Positions 60,188 to 64,000 of a stretch of DNA of 64,000 nucleotides are shown piece by piece. The DNA is from Guadua angustifolia. Lineage: Eukaryota > Streptophyta > Magnoliopsida > Poales > Poaceae. A program made the position numbers and the translations under genes. Positions within the stretch are counted from its first letter, which is position 1. The number at the start of each line of letters is the position of its first letter. Where the stretch lies: contig CM070515.1 in assembly GCA_036346375.1 (NCBI GenBank), forward strand, positions 17,754,423-17,818,422, read 5' to 3'. The notes below the pieces were generated by a model. The model had not been told where the DNA came from. It did no database searches and saw nothing but the letters and a program-made list of their open reading frames with translations.

Positions 60188-60391
60188 TCGCCGCCCGTCC
60201 CAAAAGTCTAAAGAAATCTTCTTCCTCCTAGCTCTAGCTGCCCCTCCTACTATTATTACTACCACGCAGCCACCAACCTTACTCTTACACCCAAGCTAGC
60301 TAGCTAGCTGCTGCTAGTGCTAACGTTTCCGTGGCCATTCTGCAGTGCTACTGCCGCCATTAGTTCGCGCAAGATTTGGCAACGGAGGCAT

Positions 60392-61285
60392 ATGGAGAAC
60401 AGGCTTTACCAAGACCGCGAGGTCGACAAGGTCGTCTTAGATTTCCCGCGGCCGCAGCACGGTGGCCACGGGCAGCAGCAGCTGGAGTGCTTCTCTGAGG
60501 AGGTGGACAGCCGTGACGGCGCGGAGGAGACTAAGGGTGCGAGTGGTACACCGGCGGACTGCGAGAGGAGCGTTGAGACGGGCAAGCGAAGGCGGGGACG
60601 GCCACCAGGGTCCAAGAACAAGCCGAAGCCGCCGGTGGTGGTCACGCAGGAGGCGGAGCCCGCGGCAGCGATGCGACCTCACGTCCTGGAGATCCCCGGC
60701 GGTGGCAATGTGGCCAGCGCGCTAGCGGGCTTCGCTCGCCGACGTGGCCTCGGGATCTGCGTGCTCGCCGGGACAGGCGCGGTCGACAACGTCTCGCTCC
60801 GCCTCCCCTCCCCTAACTCTGAAGGCGGCGCCGCGGCCGCTGCGATCGCCTTCCACGGCCGCTACGAGATCCTCTCCATATCGGCCACCTTCCTTCCCCC
60901 TTCCATGTCCGCGGCCGTGCCCCGCGCCTTCGGGGGCCTCTCGATATCACTCGCCGGCCCCCACGGCCAGATCATCGGAGGCGCAGTGGCCGGCCCGCTT
61001 GTGGCCGCCACCACCGTCGTGGTCTTGGCCGCCGCGTTCACTAACCTCACCTTCCACCTCCTCCCCGCCGACGACGTCGACGCGTCAGCGTCTGTCTCCG
61101 GCAGCGGCGAAGCCGACGAACACCGCGGGGATCAACCGGAGCTGCAGGAACAGCATCACGTAACCCGGTTGCAGCCGCACGCCATGGCGCCGGCGACTCA
61201 GCCTGTGTCCTTATACGCGTGCCAGCCCCATGAGGTTTGGGCGCCGGCGGCAAGCGCACCAAGCCCGCGGCCGCCGTATCAATAG
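60392..61285 (+). CDS. AHL: AT-hook motif nuclear-localised (AHL) protein
   Basis: An intronless gene for a 297-residue nuclear DNA-binding protein. A single AT-hook, RRRGRPPGSKNK (residues 66-77), binds the minor groove of AT-rich DNA. A PPC/DUF296 domain follows (about 94-225) with HGRYEILSISATFLP and GPHGQIIGGAVAGPL. It mediates AHL oligomerisation and partner binding. One hook with an RGRP core plus the GR(F/Y)EIL motif and lack of introns fit the Type-I, clade-A AHLs, which act in growth and floral development. The C-terminal tail is Pro/Ala/His-rich. The ATG at 60392 is chosen because the longer upstream open frame has no ATG. GC content is very high, as usual for grass AHLs. The paralogue cannot be named from sequence alone. 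Confidence 0.94.
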   Translation: MENRLYQDREVDKVVLDFPRPQHGGHGQQQLECFSEEVDSRDGAEETKGASGTPADCERSVETGKRRRGRPPGSKNKPKPPVVVTQEAEPAAAMRPHVLEIPGGGNVASALAGFARRRGLGICVLAGTGAVDNVSLRLPSPNSEGGAAAAAIAFHGRYEILSISATFLPPSMSAAVPRAFGGLSISLAGPHGQIIGGAVAGPLVAATTVVVLAAAFTNLTFHLLPADDVDASASVSGSGEADEHRGDQPELQEQHHVTRLQPHAMAPATQPVSLYACQPHEVWAPAASAPSPRPPYQ

Positions 61286-62280
61286 CTCGGAGCACGCTTT
61301 CCTTGACATGTCTGCTTCTTGTAAAGTTCACGGAGTGGCGCTCCTTCTTAACTAGGTGCTCCTCACGATTGCTACATTTATGCTAGCTATATACAATGAT
61401 TAATTAGGGTTTAACATTTATGTTTGCCTCATGAGGTTATACCTCGGGGCTCCAGTGTGGCGGCGTCAATGGAAAATCGTGAAAACTCAAAAGCATGCCG
61501 ATGTATTTGCTTAATTATTTGTAGGTGCTTCGACAATGGAGACACGGATGTTAGTCTTTAACCATTGGATTTTATGTATACGCTGGTTCTCCTGCCGCGT
61601 CCTCGACAAATGTCAGCCAATGGCTTCTCAAAAGAAAAGATTGTAATTCACTAACTTTCTTAAGAATTCATTCACTAAACATATCGTTATGGTTATCTCT
61701 TTGGTTTGAAGATCGAAATCTCGAGTGTTCTTATCTGGTGGAGGGCTGGAGGCTGCTGATGCTGTTATTTTTTAAAATGAAAATTGATGATGTTCTTACG
61801 TAAAGCGTTTCTGTCTGGAGTCCGGACTCGGAGCATGTACTGTATGGATGCGCGCGACAGGCACAGGCTCGACGTGCCTTTCTGCCCATTCATTGCGTGC
61901 GGATATCGCCACGGGGAAATAAGATATCATCTAGACACCCTTAAATACCGTAGCAATAACATAGGTATCGAGTTTTCCCAGTGTAGTTGTACTTTAGAAT
62001 AGCACTGTAGTAATATATCGGTGGATGATTCAAACCGTTGGTGGTTGGCTCGATTAGACAGTCATAACATAAGAAACTGCTTAGCAGAAACCCTTCCCTG
62101 CGATGGGACAACATCGCATGACATTGCGATAGCCCGTGTTACTTGCTGTGCATACACCTGGCAGGCTCGGGCCGCTCGGGCATGCAGTAATTGATCGATC
62201 GAGTGACTGATCGAGACCTAGTAGCTAACTACAAGTATCAACTTAAGTGTCCATTTCAAATTTCAAATATACTGTTGGTT
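61286..62280. other. 3' flank of the AHL gene
   Basis: No further gene is recognised. An AT-rich stretch after 61340 probably contains the 3' UTR. A short frame at 61784-62002 has no motif. Confidence 0.45.
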
Positions 62281-62569
62281 AATTACTACTACAGAAAAAA
62301 ATCATCACTAACGGTTTTAAAAGATCGTCACATATGGTTTTGTAAACTTTCAATAAACATATATTAGTGATGACAACGTCGTCTGCGAAACAGTACATAC
62401 AGACGTTTCTTTACTAGAACTATCTGTGGTATGGCTCATATCATAGATAGTTCTTTACGAGAATTGTCTGTGGTATGTTATATATCATAGACAGTTCCTT
62501 ATATAGAACCGTCTATAATATTATTTTTCACTACTGAATACTTTTCTATTTATTAGCTAATTTCAGGAA

Positions 62570-62800
62570 ATGCTAGTTATGCCCTTTGAAACAAGAAGAT
62601 TACACAGATTATATCACAAGCAGATTACATAGATTATATCGCAAGCAGATTACATACATCGCAAGCTGATTATATCACAGATTACACAACTATTTCAGAA
62701 ATCAACTCAAATATTATATTAACCAATACATCAGAAGCTGATTATATCAAAGATTACATGTCCATTTTAGAAATCAACTCAAATATTATATTAACCAAAA
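62570..62800. repeat. AT-rich tandem repeats in the second CACTA element
   Basis: A unit containing AGCAGATTACATAGATTATA recurs about three times at 62580-62680. A 72-bp unit ending AAATCAACTCAAATATTA occurs twice (about 62699 and 62771). Confidence 0.75.
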
Positions 62801-62899
62801 GAATGCGCAATTACAATTCACTCTGAAGATTACATAGAGTCATCACCACTTTGGTCTACAGAGCATCTAGTTATTGGAGATCGATGACCTTCTGAGCAA

Positions 62900-63960
62900 T
62901 TGTATTAAAGAAATAACACACCTCATGATTGTCTCCTGAATCTTGATTGGCAAAATATTTCTAATTGTGACAGGGAGTATGGCAATCATGAGCAATCATG
63001 CCAGTTAATATCAAATCTTGCATCGAAACAAGTCTCATCATGTTAGAGGAGTAACTGGACAGAATTTTCACATCATGTAAGCACTAGCACAGTTTAGTTC
63101 TTTCGGCCTTGGATAGAGTGTAACAAGTAAGTTCGCAGTATGTTCGGCCTTTATCGGTCTCTTTCGGTGCTAACTCAGGTATGATGCATATATCGACCAA
63201 GTCAAGTCGTGCGTTGATATCGTCCTCTATTTTGCCCTTTATGCGGATGAAGAGATTTATCGATGCAGTGGCGAACTTTTAAGTGTTGCTAATAAGGTAG
63301 ATCTCAAAATATTGATTTCTTCTTCAATATGCTCATCTCACAAATCCTTGATTTATGTCTCTTTCCAAGCGCAACATTCAAATCCTTAACCATATCATAA
63401 ACAACTCTCCCACTTAAAGACTTCGGAGCTGAACCGTCCTCGTTCCTTCTGCTGAATTGTTTCTACATCTTGTGGTATAGGTGATTCCTTCGAAAGAACC
63501 TACGGTGACGTATGTACACAGTTTTACGCGAGTGATTCAGCACACACTCTCGGTATTATGTAAGCAGCGAGTAAAGGCTTTTGCTCCTTTTGTACTCCAG
63601 TCTGACAAGTTAGCAAGGATAGGATAATCATTTATGGTGCAGAATAACAGGTAGTGCAAAGTGAAATTCTCTCGTTTGTACGTATTCCATACCTACACCC
63701 TAAGAACCCACAGTGTTTTTACATCTTCCACCAATGGTGCTAGGCACACATCAATGTCGTTCCTAGATTTCCTCGGCCCTTGGATAAGTATAGACAGCAA
63801 AATGTATTTCTACTTCATAGACAACAAAAGAGGAAGATTGTAAATACAGAGGTTCACGGGCCAAGTGCTAGATAGGCTGCTCATGTTACTGAAAGGATTC
63901 ATTTCATCTATACTCAATCCGAATCTTATATTCCTTGGTTTTCTTTTTTGTGCAAATATT
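62900..63960 (-). pseudogene. TNP2-like transposase relic of the second CACTA element
   Basis: On the - strand from about 63960 the translation reads FIEYLHKKKK, then MNPFSNMSSLSSTWPV, then LCIYNLPLLLSMK, an in-frame stop, ILIQGPRKSRNDIDVCLAP, LVEDVKTLW, TINDYPILANLSDWSTKG and, near 63000, LVSMQDLILTGMIAHDCH. These follow the order of plant TNP2 transposases. Several stops and frameshifts make it inactive. It is clearly a different copy from the 51-54.5 kb relic, with distinct residues throughout. Confidence 0.85.
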
Positions 63961-64000
63961 CGATGAACTTCACCACTAGAAAAAATCGGCAGGTGTTTAG

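Larger units (their letters stand above)
62286..63973 (-). mobile_element. Second CACTA element, decayed, reaching toward the window edge
   Basis: The left end CTACTACAGAAAAAAATC is one base from a CACTACAGAAAAA-type CACTA terminus. Subterminal repeats follow at 62400-62520 (ATAGACAGTTC and GAACCGTCTATA types). TNP2-like coding sequence on the - strand occupies the right part. Near 63974 CACTAGAAAAAATCGG on the + strand may be the start of yet another CACTA element. The element's own right end was not seen. Confidence 0.65.

Noticed and set aside
60317..60391. Upstream extension of the AHL frame
   Set aside because: The frame is open but contains no ATG before 60392, and the AHL-like protein is complete from that ATG.
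1..64000. tRNA, rRNA and microRNA genes
   Set aside because: I saw no recognisable tRNA or rRNA sequence, and the only strong hairpins are transposon inverted repeats.

Overview
This is a transposon-rich nuclear segment of a grass (Poaceae). The plant origin rests on a GT-AG intron-rich gene with a very GC-rich first exon, a single-exon AT-hook gene, and CACTA, hAT, Mutator, PIF/Tourist and LTR elements of grass type. The species cannot be fixed from the sequence. I see only two apparently resident genes in 64 kb. One is an 11-exon MYND-type ubiquitin-specific protease (17.6-25.1 kb, + strand). The other is an intronless AT-hook/PPC (AHL) DNA-binding protein (60.4-61.3 kb, + strand). Almost everything else I can identify is mobile DNA or its decay products.

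Layout. 0-0.86 kb: a truncated copia reverse transcriptase. 0.86-6.75 kb: unassigned sequence with odd strand composition and very few open frames. 6.75-7.3 kb: a hAT-like end and a Tourist-like MITE flanked by TAA. 7.7-7.9 kb: a fragment resembling a WAT1/EamA-type transporter. 9.0-13.9 kb: a decayed gypsy element plus an antisense coiled-coil relic. 17.6-25.1 kb: the USP gene, whose reconstructed model has one single-base frameshift. 25.4-26.65 kb: an AT-rich element with three tandem units of about 168 bp. 28.3-35.1 kb: a hAT element with a ZMYM1/TTF-type transposase and a perfect 8-bp target duplication. Inside it lies a small LTR retrotransposon whose open frame joins gag to a fragment of an HSP70 gene. 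35.9-36.4 kb: a second GGGCTGTTTGGTT-type MITE. 38.3-59.0 kb: a nest. A probable old LTR-type sequence is split by a Mutator element (138-bp identical inverted repeats, 9-bp target duplication), by a hAT element carrying pieces of a mitochondrial-ferredoxin gene, and by an 11-kb CACTA element with TNP2- and TNPA-like relics. The ferredoxin-bearing hAT is itself hit by a Mutator-type foldback MITE and a small hAT element. 60.4-61.3 kb: the AHL gene. 62.3-64.0 kb: a second, decayed CACTA element running to the window edge.

Biologically, the window records repeated movement of host gene pieces by different transposon classes: ferredoxin exons in a hAT, an HSP70 piece in an LTR element, and possibly a transporter piece near 7.8 kb. 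The two host genes are not functionally linked by anything visible. Element boundaries are mostly set by target-site duplications and terminal repeats read directly from the sequence. Protein assignments rest on recognised family motifs and were not checked by database search.
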